From positions 930,001-994,000 of the forward strand of contig NZ_JAVIZT010000001.1 of NCBI RefSeq assembly GCF_031453615.1: a stretch of DNA of 64,000 nucleotides. Reading direction: 5' to 3'. This DNA comes from Microbacterium sp. SORGH_AS_0428. Its GTDB lineage: Bacteria; Actinomycetota; Actinomycetes; Actinomycetales; Microbacteriaceae. Each line of letters opens with the position of its first letter. The stretch's first letter is position 1. The position numbers and the translations under genes were made by a program. The notes below the pieces were generated by a model. That model searched no databases. It was not told where the DNA came from and worked only from the letters and a program-made list of their open reading frames with translations. Positions 8,904-16,970 of this stretch are shown in pieces.

Positions 8904-10190
8904 TCAGGGGTAACCGCGGGTCCAGAGGCCGTAGACGGCGAAGAACTGCAGCACGACGAGGGCGATCAGGATGCCGTTGCGCGCCCGCTTGGACGCAGAC
9001 AGCCTCTCATGCGCGAGAAGCGGAGACATCGGCATCAGCAGGCGGAAGGTGCTGGCCTGCGGCAGGAACACACCGAAGATGTAGAGCCCGTAGCTCAGCC
9101 CGTACGCCGCGACCACGATGCCGAGTCTGCGCACCGGTCGCGACCAGATCAGCAGGGCGAATCCCACCATGAGCGCGACCACGAGCAGCCAGCCGAACAC
9201 GCTCAGGTACTCGCCCATGAAGCGGAACCATGGCGTGAGGGGCATGAACTCGCCGTTGCCGACGAACGGACGCCACCAGGCCGTCTCCGTGAGGAGGTAG
9301 GCATGCGGGGTGCCGGTCCACGCATCCGCGATCCACGACCACGCGAGCCCGGCGAGCGCTGTGACGCCGCCGGCCACGAGCAGCCCCACCACCTCGCGGC
9401 GCGGGAACGGATCGACTCCCCGGCGCCACCAGCGCACGAGGAAGACGATGCCCAGAGCCAGCGCGAGGGCGAGGGCGCCGGGTCGCGTGAACGCGGCGAT
9501 CAGCGCGATCGGGGTGATCCATACGTACTTCCGCTTGACGGCCAGCAGCAGCGCGGCGAAGGTCAGCGTGAGAACGAGCGATTCCGCGTAGGCGATGACG
9601 AACACGAACGACAGCGGTGCGAAGGAGAAGAAGATCACCGCCCACTTGGCCTGGCGCGGCGACGCGACCGCACGCAGCAGCAGGAACAGCAGCACGGTCG
9701 CCGTGGCGCTGAAGAAGATGCTGAGCCCGATGCCGGCCGCACGCCAGTCGGAACCGACGAGGTCGCCGACGAGGCGCTCCAACCACGGATAGATCGGGAG
9801 GAAGGCCCAGTCGTTCTCGAGCACGTTGCCGTTGGGACCGATGGGGATGACGGGCGGATACCCGATCAGCGAGATGCGACCGTAGCGGTCGGCGTCCCAT
9901 CCCGTCAGGAAAGCGGCGAACGTACCGACCGGTCGGTCCTGCGCACCGAAGCCCCATCCCGCGGCCGTCGATACCAGGTACCAGAAGAGCAGGAACGCGA
10001 GGTTCACTCCGCGGGCGATGGCCCAGTAGCCCATCACCTGGGCGAGCTCGATGCGGCGAACCGGCCGCACGCGGGGATCGGGTCGGGATGCGTCGTCGAC
10101 CCAGCCGTGTATGGCCCTCACCGCACGACGCCATCGCGGCGTACGCGTGTTCTCCGAATCGGCATGCAGTTGCGAACCGGTCACCGTCAC
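8904..10190 (-). CDS. Multi-pass mannosyltransferase (PIG-V/GT-C type)
   Basis: A 428-aa membrane protein with about ten hydrophobic helices after a 45-residue polar N-terminus. The first luminal loop carries the acidic pair in TGWDADRYGRISLIGY and is followed by FLPIYPWLERL. This WDxxxY...FLPLYP pattern is characteristic of the PIG-V family of polyprenyl-phosphate-mannose-dependent enzymes. It probably adds mannose or a related sugar to an envelope glycolipid or protein; the acceptor is unknown. The GTG start at 10190 has a strong GAGAGGAAAG ribosome site. A TAGGAT box lies about 30 bases upstream. Confidence 0.82.
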   Translation of the reverse strand: MTVTGSQLHADSENTRTPRWRRAVRAIHGWVDDASRPDPRVRPVRRIELAQVMGYWAIARGVNLAFLLFWYLVSTAAGWGFGAQDRPVGTFAAFLTGWDADRYGRISLIGYPPVIPIGPNGNVLENDWAFLPIYPWLERLVGDLVGSDWRAAGIGLSIFFSATATVLLFLLLRAVASPRQAKWAVIFFSFAPLSFVFVIAYAESLVLTLTFAALLLAVKRKYVWITPIALIAAFTRPGALALALALGIVFLVRWWRRGVDPFPRREVVGLLVAGGVTALAGLAWSWIADAWTGTPHAYLLTETAWWRPFVGNGEFMPLTPWFRFMGEYLSVFGWLLVVALMVGFALLIWSRPVRRLGIVVAAYGLSYGLYIFGVFLPQASTFRLLMPMSPLLAHERLSASKRARNGILIALVVLQFFAVYGLWTRGYP

Positions 10191-10219
10191 GACTTTCCTC
10201 TCCCCGCGTGGCGCGAGCG

Positions 10220-10225
10220 ATCCTA
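10220..10225 (-). promoter_or_regulatory. Possible -10 box of the mannosyltransferase gene
   Basis: TAGGAT on the minus strand about 30 bases before the GTG start, with a good Shine-Dalgarno between them. Confidence 0.35.
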
Positions 10226-10293
10226 GGCGAATCGGCTATGCCGGCCCCCACAGGATGCTCCCATCTTCGGGCGCCGAGCAAAAGCCTGTGGGC

Positions 10294-10617
10294 TCAGGAA
10301 GCGTCGCCGGTGAGCTTCAGACCGATCACGCAGCCCACGAGCCCCGCGATCAGCAGCAGCCTCACGATCGTGAACGGCTCGGCGCCGGTGACCATCGCCC
10401 AGATCACCGTCAGCGCGGCTCCGATCCCCACCCAGATCGCGTAGGCCGTGCCGGTCGGGATCTCACGCATGGCGAACGCGAGTCCGCCCATGCTCAGCAC
10501 GAGCGCGACCGCGAAGACGATGCTCGGCAGGGGCTTCGACAGTCCCTCGGACCGGCCGAGCGCGCTGGCCCAGACGGCTTCGAGAACTCCGGAGATGATC
10601 AGGACGATCCACGACAT
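10294..10617 (-). CDS. gdx: SMR-family guanidinium exporter (Gdx/SugE type)
   Basis: A 107-aa, four-helix small multidrug resistance protein. It begins MSWIVLIISGVLEAVWASAL, with the conserved membrane Glu at position 13, and contains IPTGTAYAIWVGIGAA, a hallmark of the SugE/Gdx branch. Members of this branch export guanidinium in exchange for protons. The upstream leader carries a guanidine-III riboswitch-like element, which strongly supports this substrate. GAGAGG lies 6 bases before the ATG. The SMR gene is single here, consistent with Gdx homodimers rather than paired SMR subunits. Confidence 0.92.
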   Translation of the reverse strand: MSWIVLIISGVLEAVWASALGRSEGLSKPLPSIVFAVALVLSMGGLAFAMREIPTGTAYAIWVGIGAALTVIWAMVTGAEPFTIVRLLLIAGLVGCVIGLKLTGDAS

Positions 10618-10629
10618 GACGTGCCTCTC

Positions 10630-10671
10630 GGCCAGTCTTGTCGCTCTCCGGGTACTGATCCGTCGTCCGGG
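10630..10671 (-). ncRNA. Guanidine-III (ykkC-III) riboswitch
   Basis: On the minus strand the leader contains, in order, CCGGACGA, a GGATCA stretch, GTACCCGG, then GACAAGAC and TGGCC. As I recall the Thermobifida fusca guanidine-III aptamer, it has CCGGACGA, GTACCCGG and GACAAGAC in the same order and spacing. CCGG pairs with the later CCGG. GGATCAG can pair with CTGGCC (one bulge, one G-U), which gives the required pseudoknot. The pseudoknot ends directly at the GAGAGG ribosome site of the SMR gene, so ligand binding could control translation. Identified by eye from memory of the motif, not by a covariance search. Confidence 0.85.
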
Positions 10672-10693
10672 GGCCCGGTCGGGACCCGCGACG

Positions 10694-10699
10694 ACTCTA
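10694..10699 (-). promoter_or_regulatory. -10 box for riboswitch-SMR transcript
   Basis: TAGAGT on the minus strand, about 23 bases upstream of the aptamer. Transcription would start about 15 bases before it. Confidence 0.45.
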
Positions 10700-10721
10700 T
10701 CGGAGGCAGCAGGACAGAGGC

Positions 10722-11561
10722 TCAGACGAGGAACAGGCCGTCGAGCAGGCCGGGGTTGTGCGCGTGGACGAGCACCGCGAACACGACCGCGTCGAACAGC
10801 AGATGCACCGTGACGACGTACGCGAGGGAACGCGTGCGCAAGAAGATGTATCCCTGCAACAGCGCGAACGGGAGGGTGAGCACCGGCCCCCACGCGCGGT
10901 AGCCGAGCTCCCACAGGAACGAGACGAAGACGATCGCCTGCACGAGGTTCGCGGTCAGATCGGGCAGGTGTCGGCGCAGCAGCGCGAAGACGGTGCAGAT
11001 GAAGAACAGCTCGTCCCAGATGCCGACCGCCCCGACGCCGATGAACAGGCGGGCGATGAGATCGGGGGTGTCCACGACGGGCCAGTTCTGATAGACGCCC
11101 GAGCTGATGAAGTAGAACGGCAGGATCAGCCACCCGAGAAGGAGCACCGCCACCAGCCACACCCACTGGAAACGGCTCCACCGGCCGCCCCCGCGCCACG
11201 GGAAGCGGATCGCTCGATCGCGATAGACGAACCTCGACACGACGTAGGGAACCGCGACGGCCCCGCCGAGCGCGAGGGTGAATCGCACCATCGCGGCGTT
11301 GTCGAGTTCGGCGGCGAGCGGGATGGCGCTGACGATGAGCATGCCGGCGGAGATCAGTGACAGATCGCGAAGAAGCGACGCGTCGCGGGGCTGACGGCGA
11401 TCCGCCCACCACGCCGTGGCAAGGCCCGCCGCGAGCAGGCTCCACCCCAGCCAGGGAGTGAGGAGCACGAAGAACGCCGGCGCGGCGAGCGCGACCAGCA
11501 GCGAGGCCGCGAGCGGCCATGCCCGCAGCGGAGTGCGGCTGACCGTCTGCGCGGCGGGCAC
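10722..11561 (-). CDS. CPBP/CAAX-protease-like membrane protein
   Basis: A 279-aa protein with about eight transmembrane helices. The C-terminal half resembles the ABI/CPBP intramembrane protease family: a Glu in IWDELFFICTVFALLRRHLP, a later LQGYIFLRTRSLAY, and HLLFDAVVF. The classical EExxxR motif is degenerate (DE rather than EE and no Arg at the expected place), so activity is doubtful. The GTG at 11561 lies one base past the trmB stop; the open frame continues upstream antisense to nothing meaningful. It is probably co-transcribed with trmB. Confidence 0.68.
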   Translation of the reverse strand: MPAAQTVSRTPLRAWPLAASLLVALAAPAFFVLLTPWLGWSLLAAGLATAWWADRRQPRDASLLRDLSLISAGMLIVSAIPLAAELDNAAMVRFTLALGGAVAVPYVVSRFVYRDRAIRFPWRGGGRWSRFQWVWLVAVLLLGWLILPFYFISSGVYQNWPVVDTPDLIARLFIGVGAVGIWDELFFICTVFALLRRHLPDLTANLVQAIVFVSFLWELGYRAWGPVLTLPFALLQGYIFLRTRSLAYVVTVHLLFDAVVFAVLVHAHNPGLLDGLFLV

Positions 11562-11562
11562 G

Positions 11563-12291
11563 TCAGTCGCCCGATCGACGGTAGGCGAGGTCGCGGATCG
11601 CGCGCCCCACGCGTTCGCCCTTGCGCTCGAACGCCGTGATGACACGCCCCTCGAAACGCGGCGCCCAGTCCCCCTCGAAGGCGCGATCGAATGCCGTCGT
11701 CTCATCCAGGACGGAGCGCATCTGCAGCGCGTAGTCCTCCCAGTCCGTGGCGAGGCGCAGCATCCCACCGGGGCGCAGCGCACGCGAGAGCGTCGGCACG
11801 ACGTCCGGCTTCACCAACCGTCGCTTCGTGTGCTTCTTCTTGTGCCACGGATCGGGGAAGAAGATCCAGACCTCGTCGACCGATCCCGGCGGCAGCAGAT
11901 GTTCGAGCACCTCGGGAGCGTTCGCCTCGACCAGGCGCAGGTTGCGCACACCGGCGCGGTCGGCGTCGAGCATGGTCCGCGCGAGCCCCGCGCGGAAGAC
12001 CTCCACCGCGAGGAAGTCGATGTCGGGTCGCGTGGTCGACGCGTGCACGATGGCGTGGCCCTGCCCGGAGCCGATCTCGACGATCAGCGGAGCCCGCCTA
12101 CCCCACACCGTCGACACATCGATCTGCGCGTCGGCCGCGACGGAGGTGGCGGCGTTGTCACGCGGGACCGGCAGCAGCAGGTGCGGGCCGAGCTCGGCCC
12201 AGGCGCGCTCCTGCGCCTCCGACATCCTTCCGCTGCGGCGCACGAACGAGACGGGGCGATCGCGGAAGACGCCGGATGCGGGATCGGTCAT
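11563..12291 (-). CDS. trmB: tRNA (guanine46-N7)-methyltransferase
   Basis: A 242-aa SAM-dependent methyltransferase that makes m7G46 in the variable loop of tRNAs. The SAM-binding motif is VEIGSGQGHAIVHAS, with acidic FLAVEVFRAG following. The signature IFFPDPWHKKKHTKRRLVKP is present and carries the catalytic Asp. The C-terminal region WEDYALQMRSVL is typical. The start is leaderless behind TATCCT. The downstream CPBP gene begins one base after the stop. Confidence 0.95.
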   Translation of the reverse strand: MTDPASGVFRDRPVSFVRRSGRMSEAQERAWAELGPHLLLPVPRDNAATSVAADAQIDVSTVWGRRAPLIVEIGSGQGHAIVHASTTRPDIDFLAVEVFRAGLARTMLDADRAGVRNLRLVEANAPEVLEHLLPPGSVDEVWIFFPDPWHKKKHTKRRLVKPDVVPTLSRALRPGGMLRLATDWEDYALQMRSVLDETTAFDRAFEGDWAPRFEGRVITAFERKGERVGRAIRDLAYRRSGD

Positions 12292-12297
12292 CCCCCC

Positions 12298-12303
12298 AGG
12301 ATA
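12298..12303 (-). promoter_or_regulatory. -10 box, leaderless start of trmB
   Basis: TATCCT on the minus strand, exactly 6 bases before the trmB ATG, inside the 21-base gap after the DUF3097 stop. Confidence 0.6.
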
Positions 12304-12312
12304 CGAAGCCCC

Positions 12313-13146
12313 TCAGGCCGTGACGAAGTCGATGAGCTCCTCGACACGCCCCAGCAGCGCCGATTCCAGGTCGCGGTAGCTGTGGACGCTGGCGAGGATG
12401 CGCTGCCATGCACGCGCGAGGTCGGCTTTGTCGCGCGCCGGCCACCCCAGCCCGCGACACACGCCCGTCTTCCAGTCGATGCCCCGCGGCACCTCCGGCC
12501 ATGCCGGGATCCCGACAGCGCGCGGCGTGACGCACTGCCACACATCGATGAACGGATGACCGACGATGCGCACGTGGGCTCCGTGTCGACCGCGCGCGAC
12601 CTCCGCCGCGATCCTCGACTCCTTCGACCCCGCGACGAGGTGGTCGACGAGCACACCGTAGCGACGCTCGACCGTGGGAGGCTCCGCCTCGAGCAGGTCG
12701 GAGAGTAGGTCGATGCCCTCGAGGTACTCCACGACCACGCCCTCCACCCGCAGGTCGTCCCCCCACACCTTCTCGACGAGCTCGGCGTCGTGCTTGCCCT
12801 CGACGAGGATGCGGCTCGGACGGGCGACACGGGCGCGCTGATCTGCAACCGCGAACGAACCGGATGCGGTGCGCGCACGCCCGGCGGCGGCCGCGGCCGA
12901 CGGCGCCACGAGGCGGACGGCCTCGCCGTCGACGAGGAAGCCGGGGCCGAGCGAGAACATGCGTCGCCGACCGGTGCGATCCTCCAGCTCGACGAGTCCG
13001 CCTTCGACCGACGTCACCGCGCCGCAGAATCCGTCCTCGGCGACCTCCACCACCGTGTCGCGCTCGGCGGGGAGCTCGGCGAGGGTCTTCGTGTTCCGCT
13101 CCCGCCAGCCGGCGGCGAGCACATCCGTGGGGTACCGGTCATCCAT
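12313..13146 (-). CDS. DUF3097 family protein
   Basis: A 277-aa protein beginning MDDRYPTDVLAAGW. The N-terminal third is a small beta domain (AVTSVEGGLVELEDRTGRRR). The rest contains RILVEGKHDAELVEKVWGDD, a Toprim-like strand with a conserved Glu, then YGVLVDHLVAGSKESRIA and HPFIDVWQCVTPRA. This matches the actinobacterial DUF3097 family, whose function is unknown; the Toprim-like core hints at nucleic-acid metabolism. The ATG at 13146 is used; a TACGCT box lies 10 bases upstream. It is divergent from the TPM gene and upstream of trmB. Confidence 0.85.
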   Translation of the reverse strand: MDDRYPTDVLAAGWRERNTKTLAELPAERDTVVEVAEDGFCGAVTSVEGGLVELEDRTGRRRMFSLGPGFLVDGEAVRLVAPSAAAAAGRARTASGSFAVADQRARVARPSRILVEGKHDAELVEKVWGDDLRVEGVVVEYLEGIDLLSDLLEAEPPTVERRYGVLVDHLVAGSKESRIAAEVARGRHGAHVRIVGHPFIDVWQCVTPRAVGIPAWPEVPRGIDWKTGVCRGLGWPARDKADLARAWQRILASVHSYRDLESALLGRVEELIDFVTA

Positions 13147-13226
13147 AACGCCGAGCAGCGTAACCAGCGCGCGCACGCATACCCGGCAGCGACCCGCATC
13201 CATGGCGCACACAGACTCGCCCTCAA

Positions 13227-13232
13227 TAGACT
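13227..13232 (+). promoter_or_regulatory. -10 box of TPM-pspA operon
   Basis: TAGACT 38 bases before the TPM-domain gene, with a strong GGGAGG ribosome site between. Confidence 0.4.
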
Positions 13233-13270
13233 CGGACGAGGGCGCCGTCCGCCCCCGAGGGAGGCCATCG

Positions 13271-15268
13271 ATGCGACCGCGCTGGGCATATGCACTGGTG
13301 GCCACGCTGGCCGCGGTCTTCCTGGTCGCGGGGCCTGCCGCAGCGACGCCGCCGGTGCAACTCGGCGCGTCCTACGTGAGCGACGAGGCGGGGGTCCTCG
13401 GCGACGCGGAGCGCGCTCAGGTCGAAGACCGCCTCGAGCAGCTCGCTGAAGCCGACAACCTGAACCTGTGGGTCGTCTACGTCGATCGCTTCAGCAGCCC
13501 GTCGGACGCGAAGGACTGGGCGACGCAGACCGCTGAGCAGGGCGGCCTGGGACCCAACCAGTACCTGTTGGCCATTGCCGTCGACGCGCGCCAGTACTGG
13601 ATCTCCAGCGACACCTCGGGCCCGCTCAGTGAGAGCCAGATCACCACCGTCGATCAGGACTGGGTGTATCCGGCGCTCCGAGACGGCGACTGGGCGGGTG
13701 CCGCGATCGCGGCAGCCGACGGAATGTCCGCGGCCCGCAGCGGCGCAGGAGGCGCTGGCGACTCCGGCGGCAGCGGCGGCGTCGGCGGCGTGCCCGGCGC
13801 GGGATCCTCCGGCTCCGGCGGCGCGGTGGGCATCGTCATCGTCGTCCTCTCCGTCGTCGCACTGGTGGGGGTGGGCGCGTACTTCGTCATCCGCGCGGCT
13901 CGTCGGCGTGCCGCATCCCGCCCCGCGGAGAGCACCGAAGACCTGGGCACGCGGGCGGCCGCCGCTCTCGTCGCCACCGACGACGCCCTGCGCGAGGCGG
14001 AGCAGGAGCACGGCTTCGCGGCTGCGCAGTTCGGCGAAGAGGCGACGAGCGGTCTTCGTGATGCGCTGACCACTGCGCGCGCGGAGCTGGATCAGGCCTT
14101 CACGCTGCGCCAGCAGCTGGACGACGAGCTCCCCGACACCGATGAGCAGGTCCGCGCCTGGCACGAGCAGACGCTGCAGCTCGCTTCCGCCGCCGATGCG
14201 CGGGTGCAGGCGCAGCTGGACGCCTTCGCAGACCTGCGACGGATCGAGCAGGACCTTCCGGCCACGCAGGACCGGCTCCGCTCGTCACGGACCGAGGCGG
14301 CTGCCGCCCTCCAGGCCGCCCAGGAACGCTTCGCGCAGCTGTCCGCCCTCTACCCTGCCGCGGCGCTGAGCACGATCGCCGACAACGCAGCGCAGGCCTC
14401 CGACAGGCTCGCCCTCGCCGATGCCCAGCTCGCCGCGGCAGACGCCGCGGTCTCCGTCGGAGACACGGGTAAAGCCGCCGTCGCACTGCACACCGCCGAG
14501 CAGGCGGTGGCGCAGGCACGCCAGCTCGCCGATGCGGTGGGCGCGCACGGCGATCGCCTCGCCGCCGCACAGGCGGAGATCCCCGTTCTGCGTGCCGAAC
14601 TCGCCCGAGACATCGCCGCAGCCGAGAGCCTGCCCGATCCCGACGGTCGACTGTCCGCCGCATCCGCGGCCGCCCGAGCGCAGCTGGACGCGGCGGACGA
14701 GGACCCGGTGGCGGCCCTCTCCGCGCTGCAGCGGGTCGACGACGAGCTCGACGCGCTGCTCAGATCCGCTCGCGACGCAGCGGCGCGCGCCGAGCACGCG
14801 CGACAGGTTCTGCCGCCGACCCTCGCACACGCACAGGCCCAGATCGGAGCCGCGGAGGACTTCATCTCCTCGCGGCGCGGGGCGGTGGGCGCCACCGCCC
14901 GCACCCGCCTCGCTGACGCCCGCGCATCGTTCGCCCTGGCCGAGCAGCAGGCGCAGACGGCGCCCGAGCAGGCGTTGGATGCGGCCTCGCGCGCCGCGCG
15001 CCTGGCAGCCGATGCCATCTCCGCCGCCCAGTCGGACGTCTCCGGCTTCTCCGGCGGTTCCTCGGGCGGGGGCGACTTCGGCGCGATGCTCGGCGGCATC
15101 CTCATCGGCTCGGCTCTCGGCGGCGGTCGCCGACGAGGCGGAGGCTTCGGCGGCTTCGGCGGCGGAGGCTTCGGCGGCGGTGGCTTCGGGGGCGGTGGCT
15201 TCCGCGGCGGCAGCGGCGGCGGCTTCGGCGGCGGAGGTTCCCGCGGGGGCAGCGGCGGCAGATTCTGA
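13271..15268 (+). CDS. TPM-domain protein with long coiled coil and Gly-rich tail
   Basis: A 665-aa protein. Residues 1-25 are a signal peptide (GPAAATPP cleavage region). Residues about 30-145 form a TPM/Psb32 domain (YVSDEAGVLGDAERAQVEDR, NLWVVYVDRF, NQYLLAIAVD). A Gly/Ser linker leads to one membrane helix at about 175-197. The cytoplasmic part, about 215-590, is Ala/Gln/Arg-rich heptad coiled coil. The C-terminus is Gly/Phe low complexity. It is followed by pspA after 33 bases, in line with a joint role in membrane stress. GGGAGG lies 7 bases before the ATG. TPM domains are reported in acid phosphatase-like and membrane-repair contexts; the exact function is unknown. Confidence 0.88.
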   Translation: MRPRWAYALVATLAAVFLVAGPAAATPPVQLGASYVSDEAGVLGDAERAQVEDRLEQLAEADNLNLWVVYVDRFSSPSDAKDWATQTAEQGGLGPNQYLLAIAVDARQYWISSDTSGPLSESQITTVDQDWVYPALRDGDWAGAAIAAADGMSAARSGAGGAGDSGGSGGVGGVPGAGSSGSGGAVGIVIVVLSVVALVGVGAYFVIRAARRRAASRPAESTEDLGTRAAAALVATDDALREAEQEHGFAAAQFGEEATSGLRDALTTARAELDQAFTLRQQLDDELPDTDEQVRAWHEQTLQLASAADARVQAQLDAFADLRRIEQDLPATQDRLRSSRTEAAAALQAAQERFAQLSALYPAAALSTIADNAAQASDRLALADAQLAAADAAVSVGDTGKAAVALHTAEQAVAQARQLADAVGAHGDRLAAAQAEIPVLRAELARDIAAAESLPDPDGRLSAASAAARAQLDAADEDPVAALSALQRVDDELDALLRSARDAAARAEHARQVLPPTLAHAQAQIGAAEDFISSRRGAVGATARTRLADARASFALAEQQAQTAPEQALDAASRAARLAADAISAAQSDVSGFSGGSSGGGDFGAMLGGILIGSALGGGRRRGGGFGGFGGGGFGGGGFGGGGFRGGSGGGFGGGGSRGGSGGRF

Positions 15269-15301
15269 CGGACTTCACGAACCACGACGAAAGGAAACAC
15301 G

Positions 15302-16099
15302 ATGGCCAAGCAGTCCATCTTCGGACGCATCTCCACCCTCGTCCGGGCGAACATCAACGCGATGATCGACCAGGCCGAGGATCCGCAGAAGATGCTCGAC
15401 CAGCTCGTCCGCGACTACACGAACAACATCGCCGACGCTGAAGCGGCGATCGCCGAGACGATCGGCAACCTGCGCCTCCTCGAGCGCGACCACCAGGAGG
15501 ACGTCCAGGCGGCCGCCGAGTGGGGCAGCAAGGCGCTTGCCGCCAGCCGCCGCGCCGACGAGATGCGCCGCGCCGGCAACACGACCGACGCCGACAAGTT
15601 CGACAACCTCGCCAAGATCGCCCTGCAGCGCCAGATCTCCGAGGAGAACGAGGCGAAGGCCTCCGCTCCGCAGATCGCGGCGCAGACCGAGGTCGTCGAC
15701 AAGCTCAAGGACGGCCTCAACGGCATGAAGCAGAAGCTCGAGCAGCTTCGCTCGAAGCGCAGCGAGCTCCTTGCCCGCGCGAAGGTCGCCGAGGCTCAGA
15801 ACAAGGTGCACGACGCCATCAAGAGCGTCAACGTCCTCGACCCCACGAGCGAACTCGGTCGCTTCGAAGACAAGATCCGTCGCCAGGAGGCGCTGGCCGC
15901 CGGCAAGGCGGAGCTCGCCGCATCCAGCCTCGACGCACAGTTCGAGAGCCTCGAGGACGTCGGGGAGCTGACGGAGGTCGAGGCGCGCCTGGCCGCGCTG
16001 AAGGCGGGCGGGTCCGCGCAGGGCGCCCTGGGTGCCGGCGCCGCGGGCGACGGACTCGGCCAGCAGCAGCAGCAGCTGCCGCAGCAGCACCAGCAGTGA
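15302..16099 (+). CDS. pspA: PspA/IM30 family membrane-stress protein
   Basis: A 265-aa ESCRT-III-like protein that binds damaged or stressed membrane. It begins MAKQSIFGRISTLVRANINA, the amphipathic N-terminal helix, then DQAEDPQKMLDQLVRDY, the conserved start of helix 1. The rest is nearly all charged helix (about 25-225). The C-terminus is an unusual Gln-rich tail. AAAGGAAA lies 6-7 bases upstream of the ATG. It shares an operon with the TPM coiled-coil gene and ends at a strong hairpin. Confidence 0.93.
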   Translation: MAKQSIFGRISTLVRANINAMIDQAEDPQKMLDQLVRDYTNNIADAEAAIAETIGNLRLLERDHQEDVQAAAEWGSKALAASRRADEMRRAGNTTDADKFDNLAKIALQRQISEENEAKASAPQIAAQTEVVDKLKDGLNGMKQKLEQLRSKRSELLARAKVAEAQNKVHDAIKSVNVLDPTSELGRFEDKIRRQEALAAGKAELAASSLDAQFESLEDVGELTEVEARLAALKAGGSAQGALGAGAAGDGLGQQQQQLPQQHQQ

Positions 16100-16105
16100 G
16101 AAGAC

Positions 16106-16134
16106 GGAGGGGCCGCGTGCGGCGCGGCCCCTCC
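16106..16134 (+). terminator. Hairpin after pspA
   Basis: A perfect 12-bp stem (GGAGGGGCCGCG with CGCGGCCCCTCC) and a 5-base loop, 7 bases after the pspA stop. There is no T tract, as is usual in high-GC actinobacteria. It probably stops or attenuates transcription into the arginase-fold gene. Confidence 0.6.
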
Positions 16135-16151
16135 CCCATCCGGGAGTCGAG

Positions 16152-16970
16152 ATGACACGGTTCCTCATCACGCCCGTGTGGCAGGGCTCACCCTCCGCAC
16201 GCGCGATGCAGCTTGTGGACGGTGCGGAGGCCATCGCGGGCGATCTGCCGCGCGCGGCGTGCACGAGCGTGCCGGTTCCGCTCGGAGCCGGCGAAGCGCT
16301 CGGCACCGGCGTGCACCGCTACAGCGCACTGCGCCAGGTGCAGCACGATCTGCGTGAGGCCCTCGCCGCATCCGACGAGCGCGCGCTCACCATCGGCGGC
16401 GACTGCGCCGTCGGCGTCGCCGCCGTCGAGCATTCGGCGCGCGCCGGTCGCATCGCGGTCGTCTGGGTCGACGCGCACCCTGATCTGCACACGCCGGAAT
16501 CCTCCAGCTCGCACGCGTTCGGCGGGATGGCGCTGCGCGCCGTTCTCGGCGACGGCGCACCCGATCTTGCGCTACCCGTGGGCGCCGTCGCCCCGGCCGA
16601 CGTCGTCCTGGTCGCCGCGCGCGCCGTCGACGAGGCCGAACAGGAGTACATCGACGCGCACGACATCACCGTGATCGGTGCGGCAGCGCTCTCGGATCCC
16701 GCTCTGCTCGCGCAGACGGTTCAGGGGCTCGGCGTCGACGCGGTCCACGTCCACATCGACGTCGACGCGCTCGATCCCGCCGAGATGCCCGGCGTGAAGG
16801 ACTCAGAGCCCTTCGGCGCCTCGCTGGCCGAACTGGTCACGGCCTTGAAGGCGCTGCGGGAGGCGGTGCCGCTGGCCGGCTCCTCGCTCGCGGGATTCGC
16901 CCCCGCATCCCCCGCCGCCGCGAGCGATGACATGGGCACTCTGCTGCGACTGGTCGGAGCCCTCGCGTGA
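16152..16970 (+). CDS. Arginase/ureohydrolase-family protein
   Basis: A 272-aa protein of the arginase-deacetylase fold. The binuclear manganese motifs are visible: GGDC (82-85), DAHPDLHTP (about 107-115) and HIDVDALDPAEMPG (about residue 206 onward). The first metal ligand, usually His in GGDH, is Cys here. The family hydrolyses guanidino compounds such as arginine, agmatine or formiminoglutamate; the substrate is uncertain. The stop overlaps the next gene's GTG. It follows the pspA hairpin. Confidence 0.88.
   Translation: MTRFLITPVWQGSPSARAMQLVDGAEAIAGDLPRAACTSVPVPLGAGEALGTGVHRYSALRQVQHDLREALAASDERALTIGGDCAVGVAAVEHSARAGRIAVVWVDAHPDLHTPESSSSHAFGGMALRAVLGDGAPDLALPVGAVAPADVVLVAARAVDEAEQEYIDAHDITVIGAAALSDPALLAQTVQGLGVDAVHVHIDVDALDPAEMPGVKDSEPFGASLAELVTALKALREAVPLAGSSLAGFAPASPAAASDDMGTLLRLVGALA

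Noticed and set aside
10622..10636. Guanidine-I (ykkC) motif from the string ACTGGCCGAGAG
   Set aside because: It looks like the guanidine-I CTGGTCCGAGAG string, but the other guanidine-I elements are missing, while all guanidine-III elements are present.
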